From NCBI GenBank assembly GCA_030704615.1, contig JAKLZA010000282.1, positions 1 to 25,789 of the forward strand: 25,789 nucleotides of DNA, in the 5' to 3' direction. The position numbers were made by a program, and so were the translations under genes. Of the stretch, positions 1 through 8,212 are shown in pieces. Position 1 is the stretch's first letter. Each line of letters begins with the position of its first letter. This DNA comes from Takakia lepidozioides (taxonomy: Eukaryota > Streptophyta > Takakiopsida > Takakiales > Takakiaceae). A model generated the notes under the pieces. The model saw nothing but the letters and a program-made list of their open reading frames with translations. It was not told the DNA's origin and ran no database searches.

Positions 1-100
1 AGAGAGGCTTTGGCAACTACAAGTACAAGGTAATGAAAATAGTACAGAGATGGAGGGGAAGAATAGAAGCCCGACCAAGCAAGATCTAATCCTGATCTAT

Positions 101-799
101 CTATGCTATCAACTGCCAGACTTCTCTCAAAGTGCCTCGCTCTGCATGATGATAAGGTGTAGGAGGTATATCTATGTCCAGAAACCTGCCACTAACCTTG
201 TCCCAAGCTACAGTAGCTCGCTCTAACCAACCCTCCTCCTCTTTCTGCCAGGTAGAGACAAGCAATACTCCCCTATCTCCCGCTCACTGAACACTAAAGA
301 AAACAAAGGTAGGGTCTGATAGTCTCTCAACTCAAAAGCTTTGAGACGGTTGCGGGTGTCCTCATTGCGAATGACTGCATCTCCTTCACGCACAACAAAC
401 ATGTCATTGCTGATGAACCCCCGCTCGTGGTTGCCCTGTGCAGAGCGTATCCGGCTGCAACCATGTCTGATTGCACAAACTTGTGTAGCTCCTGCTCCTC
501 TGCTCCAGTACACCACGGCCTTGTGACTGAACACCTTGGTCCACGGGGCTGTCTTTGGCTGTGTTCCAAGCCTAGCTTTCACCCACTTTGGTATTTCACC
601 TACAGCTGCAGAACTGCTGGCTCCAACAGAGTTCTGACTGTCCAAGGCAATATTGAGGCCCTCAATGCCAACTACAGCAGTCTGTTGTCTACTGCTAATG
701 CCTGACTCCCAGTATGCAATCAACTCGTCCAACTGTTCTCCACTCAAATCAGTCTGAGTTCCTTGGGAAACATAAATCCTGTCCCCTTGTGTGCACAGG
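101..799 (-). CDS. Unrecognised protein-coding exon(s), frame-interrupted
   Basis: A minus-strand open frame runs from 799 to a stop at 223-225 (about 190 codons). A second frame, open from 283 to a stop at 101-103, carries on with equally protein-like sequence (GVLLVSTWQ, WLERATVAWDKVSG, RFLDIDIPPTP), so one frame change near 265-285 probably splits a single coding stretch. The upstream edge looks like a splice acceptor: a pyrimidine run TCTTCTCTTAG lies just before 799, and a stop in the same frame lies inside the presumed intron. Visible segments include IPKWVKARLG, KAVVYWSRG and FVVREGDAVIRNEDTRNR. I recognise no domain, signal peptide or membrane segment. It may be an internal exon of a host gene or a captured gene fragment. 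Coding status is inferred from openness, composition and splice signals only. Confidence 0.35.
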
Positions 800-803
800 C
801 TAA

Positions 804-1250
804 GAGAAGAGACCTACCCTTCAATTACGTCCTCATTTCCCCCAGCCATGCAAGGAGTACATCCACAGATTTGTCTCTCATATAGACCAACACAGGTTCT
901 AGAGACAGAATTGTGGATCTTTTATGGCACACTCACACTCTAAAAATTCCATAGATTTTTAGCAGAGTCCCAAAAACAGAAACCAGGTCTAGGTAGGTAG
1001 ATTTCCCCTTTCTGCAGCTATTCCCCCAAAAACTGAGTCAAACAGAGTCCATTTGACAAAGATATGACCAATTTGGCTCTAAATCATTTAAATTAGATCA
1101 AAAGACCAAACAAATACAAAGATATTTTTTTTATAAATATTTGTCTTGGTTCCCTGTTCCCTGGTTATCTTCGGGTTCCCAAACATGTTCATGTAGTTCT
1201 CACAGTCTGGATTCACCCCTCCTCTCGTTCTGTGTTCTTATGCTGTGGCA
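804..1250. other. AT-rich non-coding stretch, intron-like
   Basis: No convincing coding sequence. The part around 1081-1145 is strongly A/T-rich. The right end has a pyrimidine-rich run followed by TGCTGTGGCAG at 1241-1251, which resembles a plant 3' splice site for the plus-strand open stretch that follows. Confidence 0.3.
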
Positions 1251-1251
1251 G

Positions 1252-1445
1252 TGCGTGGGATGTGAAGGTCGGTGATGCAGGTCTTGGCCTTTCTGTCAAG
1301 GAGAACGTGAGAAGGCTTCAGATTAGTACACCCTGTGCTCCGGGCACTCAGGATGCAGGTACGCCAATGCGCGTTTGTTACACCGATGGCAACGTTGAGT
1401 CGATCCCTTCAGCTCATATCCCGCTCATACACCAAGTGTCACCTG
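1252..1445 (+). CDS. Possible plus-strand exon, unknown protein
   Basis: Plus-strand frame open through 1232-1498. The part between a splice-acceptor-like TGGCAG (ending 1251) and a donor-like CTG/GTGAGT (GT at 1446-1447) would encode about 65 residues, including VGDAGLGLSVKENVRRLQ and MRVCYTDGNVESIPSAHIP. All three minus-strand frames are closed here, so if the stretch codes it does so on the plus strand, opposite to its neighbours. No domain is recognised. An open frame this long can arise by chance, so the call rests on paired splice-like signals and natural composition. Confidence 0.22.
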
Positions 1446-1501
1446 GTGAGTTCACAGTCTCCCACTCTCATGCTTTCCTGCAACAAACACGACCTTGAGG
1501 T

Positions 1502-2053
1502 TCAATCCTCCAAAACCTGAGGATCGCCAGCCTGGGAGGTTGACACTGTCAGAAAGCGCCCCTCCCTTCCAGCAAATGGCCTAAGATCTGGTGACCTCGT
1601 CAATCCTCCCCTGGACTGCTCTTGCTTGGCCTTTCCCACAGCTGCTTGCACCTGTCACTGTGTTTCTACCTGACATTTGACTACCCTCCCAAGAATGTAG
1701 AAGTCCCTAAGATTCTCCGTCTGCCGCTGAAGCACTACGGCAGTCAGGCTTTGCCCTGGTGTCACCTTCACCTCCCCACCTTTCTTCATGGCTTCAATCA
1801 CCTCTTTGAACTGCTCGTAGTTATGGACAGCCCAACAGGCTGAATGTGGTTAGTAATGGGGGTGTTTTCTGGGTAGTGTGATGCTCAAGGTCTCGCTTTG
1901 GGGAGCCTTGACTACTGATCGGGTTGCTGGTGCGGTCGTGACGGAATTCCGCCTGGGAGGTGGACGTGGGCTGACTGTTGCATGTGGCTGTCGAAGAAAA
2001 GGAATTGGTCCGTGAGAAGCCTTGGAAGAAGCCGGTCTTACTTGCTGCACCAA
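1502..2053 (-). pseudogene. Unknown gene segment: one frame open over about 180 codons with two in-frame stops
   Basis: Three successive minus-strand stretches, 2053-1853, 1849-1658 and 1654-1505, share one reading frame and are separated only by TAA at 1850-1852 and TGA at 1655-1657. The first is Pro/Ser/Arg-rich (SPRPPPRRNS, TRSVVKAPQSE), like a disordered linker. The second reads like a folded domain (WAVHNYEQFKEVIEAMKKGG, EVKVTPGQSLTAVVLQR). The third is polar (VQAAVGKAKQEQSRGG). The TAA sits inside TACTAAC, a perfect branch-point consensus, followed 10 bases later by CATTCAG. The stop may therefore lie in a short intron rather than be a nonsense mutation. I recognise no family. It may belong to the same transcription unit as the exon at 101-799, but that linkage is conjecture. 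Confidence 0.4.
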
Positions 2054-2069
2054 TACAAGTATTGCCCAT

Positions 2070-2653
2070 TTAATGTCCTCTCTCTTCCATCTCTCCCCAC
2101 CTTAGCTCCCGGAAGAACTGTCCCCCAGTATGTATGTCATCTCTCCTTCTGTGCATTAGCCTACACGGTTTTTTACGCACGGGAAGCAACCAACTGCACA
2201 CTGCAGACTCTTTAAGAGAGAACGGACTAACAGGCGAAAAACTCAAGCCTGTGACGTTCTTCCTAGAGAAGCGACCCTGCCACCCATTCGCCAACACCAG
2301 GTCTTCTGCAAAGTAGCATAAGGACGGACACTAGATGCCACAACAACTGTACTCAGCACTGGGCATGAGTTCCGCCTTCAGCAACACGGAGACTCTTATC
2401 TCTCCAGCGTACTCCGATACCATCGCTCCGACATCCACAGCCACTGCCTTTGCGCAGTCAAACACGGAAATTTCCCTCTACAAAACCCGCTCATCAGTGC
2501 ATCTTCTCACGCTTCCCCGTCGTACACACGCCCCGTCACACAAGAGAGGCTTCGCATGAGCTTCCTCCCGTCCGCCATCTCACTTGCGTGGTATGAACAA
2601 GACAACTGGTGCTGGCTGGCTGGTCTACAGTCTATTTCCTAAGTAGACACTGC
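2070..2653. other. No supported gene
   Basis: Several overlapping short open frames occur on both strands (for example 2335-2559 plus and 2070-2297 minus). None has recognisable domains, and their composition does not separate them from chance. It could be intronic or intergenic. Confidence 0.3.
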
Positions 2654-2938
2654 TCATCCACACATGCCTGCTCGGGCACACCCTGCAAGACTTCGGGGCG
2701 AATCCCCTCGCGCAACAGTTCGGATTTGACTAACACGTCGGTGCAGCAACAGCCGCCTGGCACCTTCAGTTATCAGAGGATTGCGTCGTCTCCATACGCG
2801 CAGGCTGCAGTGTGAAGAAGCTTGAAAGTGGCAAGCAGCCCAAAAGTTAGACCCCAACAGGGCCAGGGCTTTAGGCTCAGCCTCGAGATTTTCAAAGTTG
2901 GCAAACAGAGGGTCAGGAGCTGCTGCCGTGCTGCTCAA
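2654..2938 (-). CDS. Possible exon of an unknown protein
   Basis: Minus-strand frame of about 95 codons with no ATG at its left end (TTG is the first candidate). The N-terminal half (FANFENLEAEPKALALLG, SNFWAACHFQ) is protein-like. The C-terminal half is Arg-rich and less convincing, so a real exon may end earlier, for example at the donor-like GTATGG soon after HCSLR. Immediately upstream, GGGTATAG before the open stretch could be an acceptor. It lies on the same strand as the segments at 1502-2053 and 101-799 and could be a 5' exon of the same gene. No family recognised. Confidence 0.25.
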   Translation of the reverse strand: MSSTAAAPDPLFANFENLEAEPKALALLGSNFWAACHFQASSHCSLRVWRRRNPLITEGARRLLLHRRVSQIRTVARGDSPRSLAGCARAGMCG

Positions 2939-3118
2939 CCACTCTACCTATACCCCCCGAGTCCCACCATTGCGACTGAGGATGTGAGACGAACTCCAGC
3001 TAGCGCCGTTCTATGCTCATTGCTTGAGCTGTGTACAAGACCATGACCATCTATATTATAATAGTGCTTAAAAAAACAAAAACATCATATCTAGCTTAGC
3101 ACTGGAAAACTAGATAGA

Positions 3119-3333
3119 GCTCATCTCTCTCGAGTGATAGAAAACCAAAGAACACACTGTTGACACAAAACATGAAAACCAAAACCATCACTCTTTGAAA
3201 TAGTAGTCGAGCCAGGGGCACCCCAAGCTATGGGGACTCCACCCCACAACAACCTACACTCCCATCATAAGCACTCTCAATCCTAAACGATGCAGGAGCT
3301 CGGTCGCGCAGGCTCAACTCGAGAGAGATGAGC
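3119..3333. repeat. Foldback: 17-bp perfect inverted repeat, 181-bp loop
   Basis: GCTCATCTCTCTCGAGT at 3119-3135 is matched exactly by its reverse complement at 3317-3333. The loop shows no open frame of note and contains GGGGCACCCC-type short palindromic sequence. It resembles the arms of a small foldback or MITE-like element, but I see no target-site duplication. Confidence 0.5.
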
Positions 3334-3359
3334 CGCGCGACTGCCGCTCTCGTGAAGAT

Positions 3360-3496
3360 AAGACGGACCAGGTGTCAAACTAAACTTGACACCTGATTTA
3401 ACACTTGACCTAAATCCAAGTGTTAAATACAAACAACTAGTTTTATGCTAGCTGTTTTCACACTGTGCTTATTTAACTTGACAAAGAATCCGTCTT
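3360..3496. repeat. Compact compound hairpin region (MITE-like)
   Basis: Nested inverted repeats. The outer arms AAGACGGA (3360-3367) and TCCGTCTT (3489-3496) extend inward with TGTCAA (3373-3378) and TTGACA (3478-3483). Inside are two perfect hairpins: CAGGTGTCAA / TTGACACCTG (3369-3378, 3386-3395; 7-nt loop) and ATTTAACACTTG / CAAGTGTTAAAT (3396-3407, 3417-3428; 9-nt loop). The two inner hairpins are themselves similar. The arrangement is typical of a tiny non-autonomous DNA transposon or its remnant. No clear flanking duplication is visible. Confidence 0.45.
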
Positions 3497-3725
3497 CATT
3501 TTGGACCCTATATTAATTTAAATGTGGTGCCGCCAATATATTAGTACCCTATAAATATATTCTAAATTTTATTTTCTCAATTTTGGGCACCCTATATTTT
3601 TTTGCACGTCAAATGGTAATATTTGGAAGTGACCCTTCTTCTTTCTATGGAAGATGAAAGGATGTGTCATGTACCATGCTGGAACTGAAACTATTTCTTA
3701 GAACAAATGACATTGCTCCAAGAGT
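3497..3725. other. AT-rich sequence without a gene
   Basis: A/T-rich tracts such as ATATTAATTTAAAT near 3510. No open frame with recognisable content. It may be the 3' part or flank of the RT-containing element to its right. Confidence 0.3.
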
Positions 3726-3932
3726 CTAGGTGTTTATCCTCATGGCATTTTGTAGGACATTAGAGAACCAATATTTGTGCAGAGGTGAAGGGAAGTTAGA
3801 GTAACCGTTTGATTGCTTTTGCAAGAGATGGTGCTCGATGGCGGTGGCAAGGGATTCCCATTTCTCTCCAAACTGGTGTACTGAAGATGGAGGGTTGGCT
3901 GCCTCATCAGAATTCAGAAGAAAACTCGCCAT
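3726..3932 (-). CDS. Small ORF beside the RT fragment, unknown
   Basis: ATG at 3932-3930, 68 codons, stop at 3726-3728. The peptide (MASFLLNSDEAANPPSSVHQ, then KWESLATAIEHHLLQKQS) is protein-like but not recognised. It overlaps the end of the RT frame by about 20 bases in a different frame and lies where sequence downstream of the RT catalytic box would be expected. It may therefore be the shifted continuation of the same polyprotein rather than an independent gene. No signal peptide or membrane segment. Confidence 0.3.
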   Translation of the reverse strand: MASFLLNSDEAANPPSSVHQFGEKWESLATAIEHHLLQKQSNGYSNFPSPLHKYWFSNVLQNAMRINT

Positions 3933-4096
3933 GTCTGTCTGATTCGAGTTATGCCAGGAGCTCCTGAGCTTTTGGCGGTCGTGATTTTGATGTCATCAAA
4001 TATGGAACCATAGTTCCGTAACCAGGACCGGAGGCTCTTTTCGGAGCCTACCCAGATGCCAAAGCCGTCGTCGATATAGCGCTTAAGATAAAGTAA
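3914..4096 (-). pseudogene. Reverse transcriptase fragment (YIDD catalytic box), truncated by CACTA insertion
   Basis: The minus-strand frame from 4096 to a TGA at 3914-3916 encodes 60 residues beginning LLYLKRYIDDGFGIWVG and continuing SEKSLRSWL and IFDDIKITT. The YIDD with the following hydrophobic strand and Trp is RT motif C, carrying two of the three catalytic aspartates. The context (RYIDDGF-IW, then a helical stretch) resembles non-LTR or Penelope-like RTs rather than the Ty3/gypsy RT at 12.2-12.9 kb, which reads FLDDFSVY. Everything N-terminal to this point (fingers, motifs A and B) is missing because the frame ends exactly at the CACTA terminus at 4098. No endonuclease domain lies in the window. 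Class assignment is tentative. Confidence 0.6.
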
Positions 4097-4097
4097 C

Positions 4098-4440
4098 CAC
4101 TACAACAGATTGCGGCTTTTATGACTCCCATGGGTGCGCAGTCACGACCAATTTGTGGCAGAAATGCCATTTGCAGTCGTAAATGCCTTTTGAAGTCATA
4201 ACATAGATCACGACGAAGCCGGTTATGCGACTATATGACTCCGAACTTTGCGCAACACAGGTCAAACACCCTTTGACCAGGAATATTGCCATGGTGGATA
4301 TGACTACCAGTCAGGGTCATGCCCATATGTGAATGACGTGTGCATATTGCTAGACGGACATATGACTTCATGACTGCCACTCTAATGTATTCTGCCAGAT
4401 CATCACATGTCGTCATGACATGGAGAGTCTGTGACATGGA
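4098..4440. repeat. CACTA terminus with subterminal ATGACT/AGTCAT repeats
   Basis: After CACTACAACAG there are many short copies of one motif in both orientations: TTTATGACTCCC (4118), GCAGTCACGACC (about 4139), TGCAGTCGT (4172), GAAGTCATA (4192), ATATGACTCCG (4233), GATATGACTACC (4298), ACATATGACTTCATGACTGC (from 4359) and GTCGTCATGACATGG (about 4409). Dense subterminal repeats of this kind are the binding sites for the DNA-binding TnpA-type protein in CACTA elements. That role is known for the family; here it is inferred from position and repetition. Confidence 0.6.
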
Positions 4441-5787
4441 ACAACTTATGAGGTGTCTACATATGATTGGTTAAGTGGCTTTGATATTGTGGTGCGGGGG
4501 ATGCAAGTGAAGGAACGGTTTGCACACGAAGCAGCTTAGTAGGCCGTTGGCGCTTTGTGGAGAAGAATGGAATGTGGAGAAGAATGGAACGTGAAGCCAA
4601 CATGCTAGAGAGGCGATCTGGAACCGCATCTGTTTGTGACGTTACGTTCAAATGGCGGCGTGCATTTTAGTGTTTGTTGATCGCCGACAACATCAAAAGC
4701 AAGCCTCATACTGCGGAATGACAGACGAACAAATGATGCATTCAGGGGATAGATAAATTCATGCAAATCAAAAAATTCACTCATGAGAGTGATGCAAAAC
4801 ATGGGCTCAACAAAAGTCTTTGGGCAGTGACCAAGAACACCAACAAAATATGAAATCCAATACACTCTAACATATCGCCTTGTGCATGTCGTCCCTGTAG
4901 TAGGCCATCCCGGAGCTCCACGCCGTGTGATACTGGAATAGAAGCTTGGCAATACGGTCTGTTCCGATCCACCCACTTTGCCATGGGGGGGTTTTCTAAG
5001 AATGGGAAAGCCCATGAATTCAGCTTCTTGTATGATAAAACAACTGAGATAACAGCTCATGTTGTTCTCTCTAATGTACATATCCCCAATGACCTGCCCC
5101 AAGCTAGAACAGCAGCAGGATGACATCAGGGAATAATGATGTGGTGCAAGGCATGGAACACCTGCAGGGCAACAACATTGTAGTGTTGAATGTACTGCAC
5201 CCTGCTTGAGCCATTCACAGATGGGGGACTATACAAGTGAGTCACATGGTGTTAGCTGGGGCATGAGAGAAACTGCCCATAAATGCATCTACTACGCAAA
5301 TAACCCACTCAACCAGCCAGAGCATCATCTATGCGGATTGCCAGATTCTTTTGGGGAAAAATGAAAATATGATAAGTAGGGACCAAGCTTAAAAGCACTC
5401 CATTGGTATTCAATGGTCCATAAACACGAGCCTGCCCAATAAAGACCCACAAAATCACTGGGCAATTATGTAATGTAAACTGGAAGGCACATGCACTTTG
5501 TCAACAATGTACCCAAAGGCAGAACTGATGTGTAAATTTGCATGCCGTTCCAAAGTCTATAGTGACATAAATGTCATGACACGTTGCCAGACAGACACGC
5601 CATGTAAGTTGGACACCTCCAACACCCTGCAAAAAGGACACCCCCAAGGGCAACCCTTAGTGCCAGTCTTATGAATCCACATTATTTCATGAATCAACCG
5701 GGATTACATATTCAATTTTGCCCAATACCACCCTTCATATACTTGAGATAGAGGAAGGCAGTTGGGGGGGGAAAGTCATACCTCATT
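4441..5787 (-). other. CACTA internal 3' region, no recognised gene
   Basis: It lies between the subterminal repeats and the DUF4216 exon. The longest open frame is minus strand, 4605-5126 (173 codons from an ATG at 5126), containing GDMYIRENNMSCYLSCF, but no domain is recognised. The opposite strand has an open stretch starting with ATG at 4983 (FSFLYDKTTEITAHVVLS). Only one of the two overlapping readings could be real, and neither is convincing. The rest shows no coding signal and is probably 3' UTR or filler within the transposon. Confidence 0.35.
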
Positions 5788-6673
5788 CTAGGTACTAGTA
5801 CACATCCACATCAACCAACTCCTCATCACTGACTCTGAATCTCCATCGCAACTGTCCTCCGTGGGACATGGATGTGCTTCCTCAGATCGCATGTCTCTGT
5901 AAAGTGAAGCAACCTCTTCAGGTGTCACTTGGATGGTCTGGCCCACCCTGTCACTAGCAACATTGGTCTCTTCAATGTGATTGGGGGCTAAGAGGCCTGA
6001 TACACTTGCAATATCATCGTTGCAAATGCTCACATCAGAAACAGCCCTGCGTGACCTGGGGTTTTTTTCCAGCACCACGTTCCATCTCGGTTCATTCACA
6101 CACTCAGAGAAAAAAACTTGCTCGACCTGTGATGGGAGCACAAAAGGCTGTTCAAGTGGAGCAACAAGTGGGAGAAATTCACCAATGTGAAGCCAGACTC
6201 GTCCTGCTTCATTGACACAGGCTGAGAGCCCACACGTCGTGCACGTACCCATGAACACAATAGCACCCGTGGTGTTTGTGGAGCCATAATCCAATTCTAA
6301 AATCTCCTTTATGACACCCACATACCGTACGCTTTCCACCACCTGCTCACGGTCAATTCAAGTACTGTCATGCTGGAAAACAGTAGAGACCCCCGAGTCA
6401 TATGTCACAAAGGGGTTGTTGAGTCCATCTGAAGTAACCCTGAAGTGGTTTCCATAAGCCGACATGCTCTTGTATGATGTTGCGATTACTGATGGGGGTT
6501 TGGACATGTCCAACAATTCCTTGCAGGCTGAATCAGTAGCATGGTTGGCAACACTTGACACATGCTGGCGGACTGCTTTTACCAGCCATTCTGCAAAGTG
6601 AGGGAGAGCACGGATCTTGTTCTGGTTAGTAGCATTTTCAGTCTCCAACCTGCATTTCTCCACCTCATAGGAC
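5788..6673 (-). pseudogene. CACTA transposon protein C-terminal exon with DUF4216 domain, one in-frame stop
   Basis: A single minus-strand frame is open from 6673 to 5788 except for one TGA at 6360-6358. The part before the stop (FAEWLVKAVRQHV, then SYKSMSAYGNHFRV) matches the pre-domain segment of plant TNP2-type proteins. The part after it shows the DUF4216 pattern: VGVIKEILELDYG, then GRVWLHIGEF, then PFVLPSQVEQVFF and WNVVLEKNPRSRR. An acidic C-terminal tail follows (EDSCDGDSESV). DUF4216 accompanies CACTA transposases but is not the catalytic domain. The right edge TGTGTGTTGGCAG/GTCC at 6673 is a good splice acceptor, so earlier exons are missing, cut off by LTR sequence 43 bp further on. 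The stop makes a functional product unlikely unless it is a sequence error. Confidence 0.7.
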
Positions 6674-6715
6674 CTGCCAACACACGCACAACCACATAAA
6701 TTTATCTAGTGCAAC

Positions 6716-7225
6716 TGTCGCGCGGCTTTTACTCACCCATCCCTTCGCTATCCGAGGCGGAAACTCCAAGATAGAAGAGTTGGAAATCTCTAAGTACTCA
6801 GCCCGCGCAGAACAATCAGTCATGACCTACAGCTAGTGTATCATGGGGGTGTTTCCTATTTGTTTCCTTTTCCGCATTCATCTTAGCTACCTTACCATTG
6901 ATAATTAAGTATCAGTTTGCTTCATCAATTTATCGGTTTCCTTCACTCCTCCATTCAATCCACAGCTTCACTCAGATCTCTCTACACAGTGTGATTGTAT
7001 CGTATAAGTATCAGATTATGATTTATCAGGTATCAGGCCGAAGCCATTGTGTCTCTATTCTCCTCTACAATATCCCTACAGCTTTGCATATAACAAGCAT
7101 CTACTAATCCTCTTTCCTCCTTCATCGTGCTCACCGACTTCCGCTCCCGTATGACTCCGAAATCCCCTTCCCCGAATAATGATCCCCCTTCATTTCCCGT
7201 TTCTCCCTTTATCCTCCTATCCGCG
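6716..7225 (-). repeat. Inverted, diverged LTR fragment (R/U5 side)
   Basis: From TGTCGCGCGG at 6716 this stretch is the reverse complement of the distal half of the LTR at 7716-8190, ending at CTATCCGCG/TGTTAG (7225/7226), where the forward LTR begins. It is 510 bp against 475 bp in the forward copy and carries several percent substitutions plus indels, more than separate the two LTRs of the intact-order element. It is therefore most likely an independent older copy: the end of a minus-orientation 3' or solo LTR into which, or beside which, the plus element was placed. The missing promoter-side half is not seen after 20306. Confidence 0.7.
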
Positions 7226-8190
7226 TGTTAGAGGACTGTAGGGGACTTAGACACTTATACGGGATCTGTAGGGTAACCTTAATTTTTGCACAGACTGAGA
7301 CAAACAGGAACCTTAGGGGTGACAGCAGAGCACTGTAGAAGGGGTTACACAACCCACACACACAGCCCACACAACATCACAGCCGCCCACAGCCCACACA
7401 GCCCGACAGCCACACAGCCCACACAGCCACACAGCCCACAGCCACACAGCCGCCGTCACAGCCCACACAGCCCGTCACAGTCGTCACGCACACAGCCCGT
7501 CACAGTCGTCACAGCAGACACAGCCCACACAGCAGTCACACCCGCCCCACACAGCCAGTCACAGCCCGACAAGCCAACACAGCCAGTCACCGCTTGACAC
7601 AGCTGTCACGATAATAGGGACGAAGAGTAGGACAGGGAACGACTGTGGGGAACAACACCAGAGAAGGGAACATGTTAGTTCACATACGACGGTTAGAGAG
7701 GGAAACGGTTAGAACCGCGGATAGGAGGATAAAGGGAAGAACGGGGATTATGATGGGATCATTATTCGGGGAGGACTTGGGAGTCAGGCGGAAGCGGAGA
7801 TCGGAGAGCACGATGAAGGAGGATTAGTAGATGCTTGTTAGATGCAAAGCCGTAGGATATTGTAGAGGAGATAGAGATACAATGGCTTCGGCCTGATACC
7901 TGATAAATCATAATCTGATATTTATACGATACAATCACACTGTGTAGAGAGATCTGAGTGAAGCTGTGGATTGAATGGAGGAGTGAAGGAAACTAATACT
8001 AATTATCAATGGTAAGGTAGCTAAGATGAATGCAAAAGGGAAACAAATAGGAAACACCCCCATGATACACTAGCTGTAGGTCATGACTGATTGTTCTGCG
8101 CGGGCTGAGTACTTAGAGATTTCCAACTCTTCTATCTTGGAGTTTCCGCCTCGGATAGCGAAGGGATGGGTGAGTAAAAGCCGCGCGACA
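7226..8190 (+). repeat. 5' LTR
   Basis: 965 bp, starting TGTTAGAGGACTGTAGGGG and ending AGCCGCGCGACA. It aligns along its whole length with 19413-20306. The main length difference lies in the CACAGCC-type minisatellite (about 7340-7608). Other differences are mostly 1-4 base indels. The LTR should supply promoter and polyadenylation signals, but I cannot place a TATA box or poly(A) site with confidence. Confidence 0.9.
7340..7608. repeat. CACAGCC/GTCACAG minisatellite in 5' LTR
   Basis: Degenerate short tandem repeats built from CACACAGCC, CACAGCCC and GTCACAGTC, G-poor on the plus strand. The unit order is irregular. The open frame through it encodes only low-complexity His/Ser/Pro/Gln and is not a gene. 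Confidence 0.75.
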
Positions 8191-8212
8191 TTTGGCGACC
8201 ATACTGGGGACT
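8191..8212 (+). promoter_or_regulatory. Probable primer-binding site
   Basis: Immediately after the terminal GCGACA of the 5' LTR lies TTTGGCGACCATACTGGGGA. Plant Ty3/gypsy elements carry the tRNA-complementary primer site at this position, starting with TGG. This one starts TGGCGACC, not the TGGTATCAGAG typical of initiator-Met priming. I cannot name the tRNA without comparison. Confidence 0.5.

Larger units (their letters stand above)
4098..6715 (-). mobile_element. CACTA (En/Spm-type) DNA transposon, 3' part only
   Basis: The left boundary is a canonical plant CACTA terminus, CACTACAACAG, at 4098-4108. It is followed by about 340 bp of subterminal repeats and, on the minus strand, by an exon with the DUF4216 domain that sits at the C-terminus of many plant CACTA proteins. 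The element therefore runs right to left, with its 3' end at 4098. The three bases before the terminus (AAC, 4095-4097) are the candidate 3-bp target duplication. The other terminus, the transposase core and the upstream exons are absent, because CACTA sequence stops where inverted LTR sequence begins at 6716 and I do not see it resume after the LTR element. It is a truncated, probably immobile copy. Confidence 0.65.

Noticed and set aside
7286-7597. 103-codon plus-strand open frame rich in His, Ser, Pro and Gln
   Set aside because: It is the translation of the LTR minisatellite; the equivalent frame in the 3' LTR encodes a different low-complexity string, so it is not a conserved protein.
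6716-8190. DNA transposon with ~0.5 kb terminal inverted repeats
   Set aside because: The right arm is part of a complete LTR with TG...CA ends that is repeated 12 kb away; LTR plus an inverted LTR fragment explains it better.
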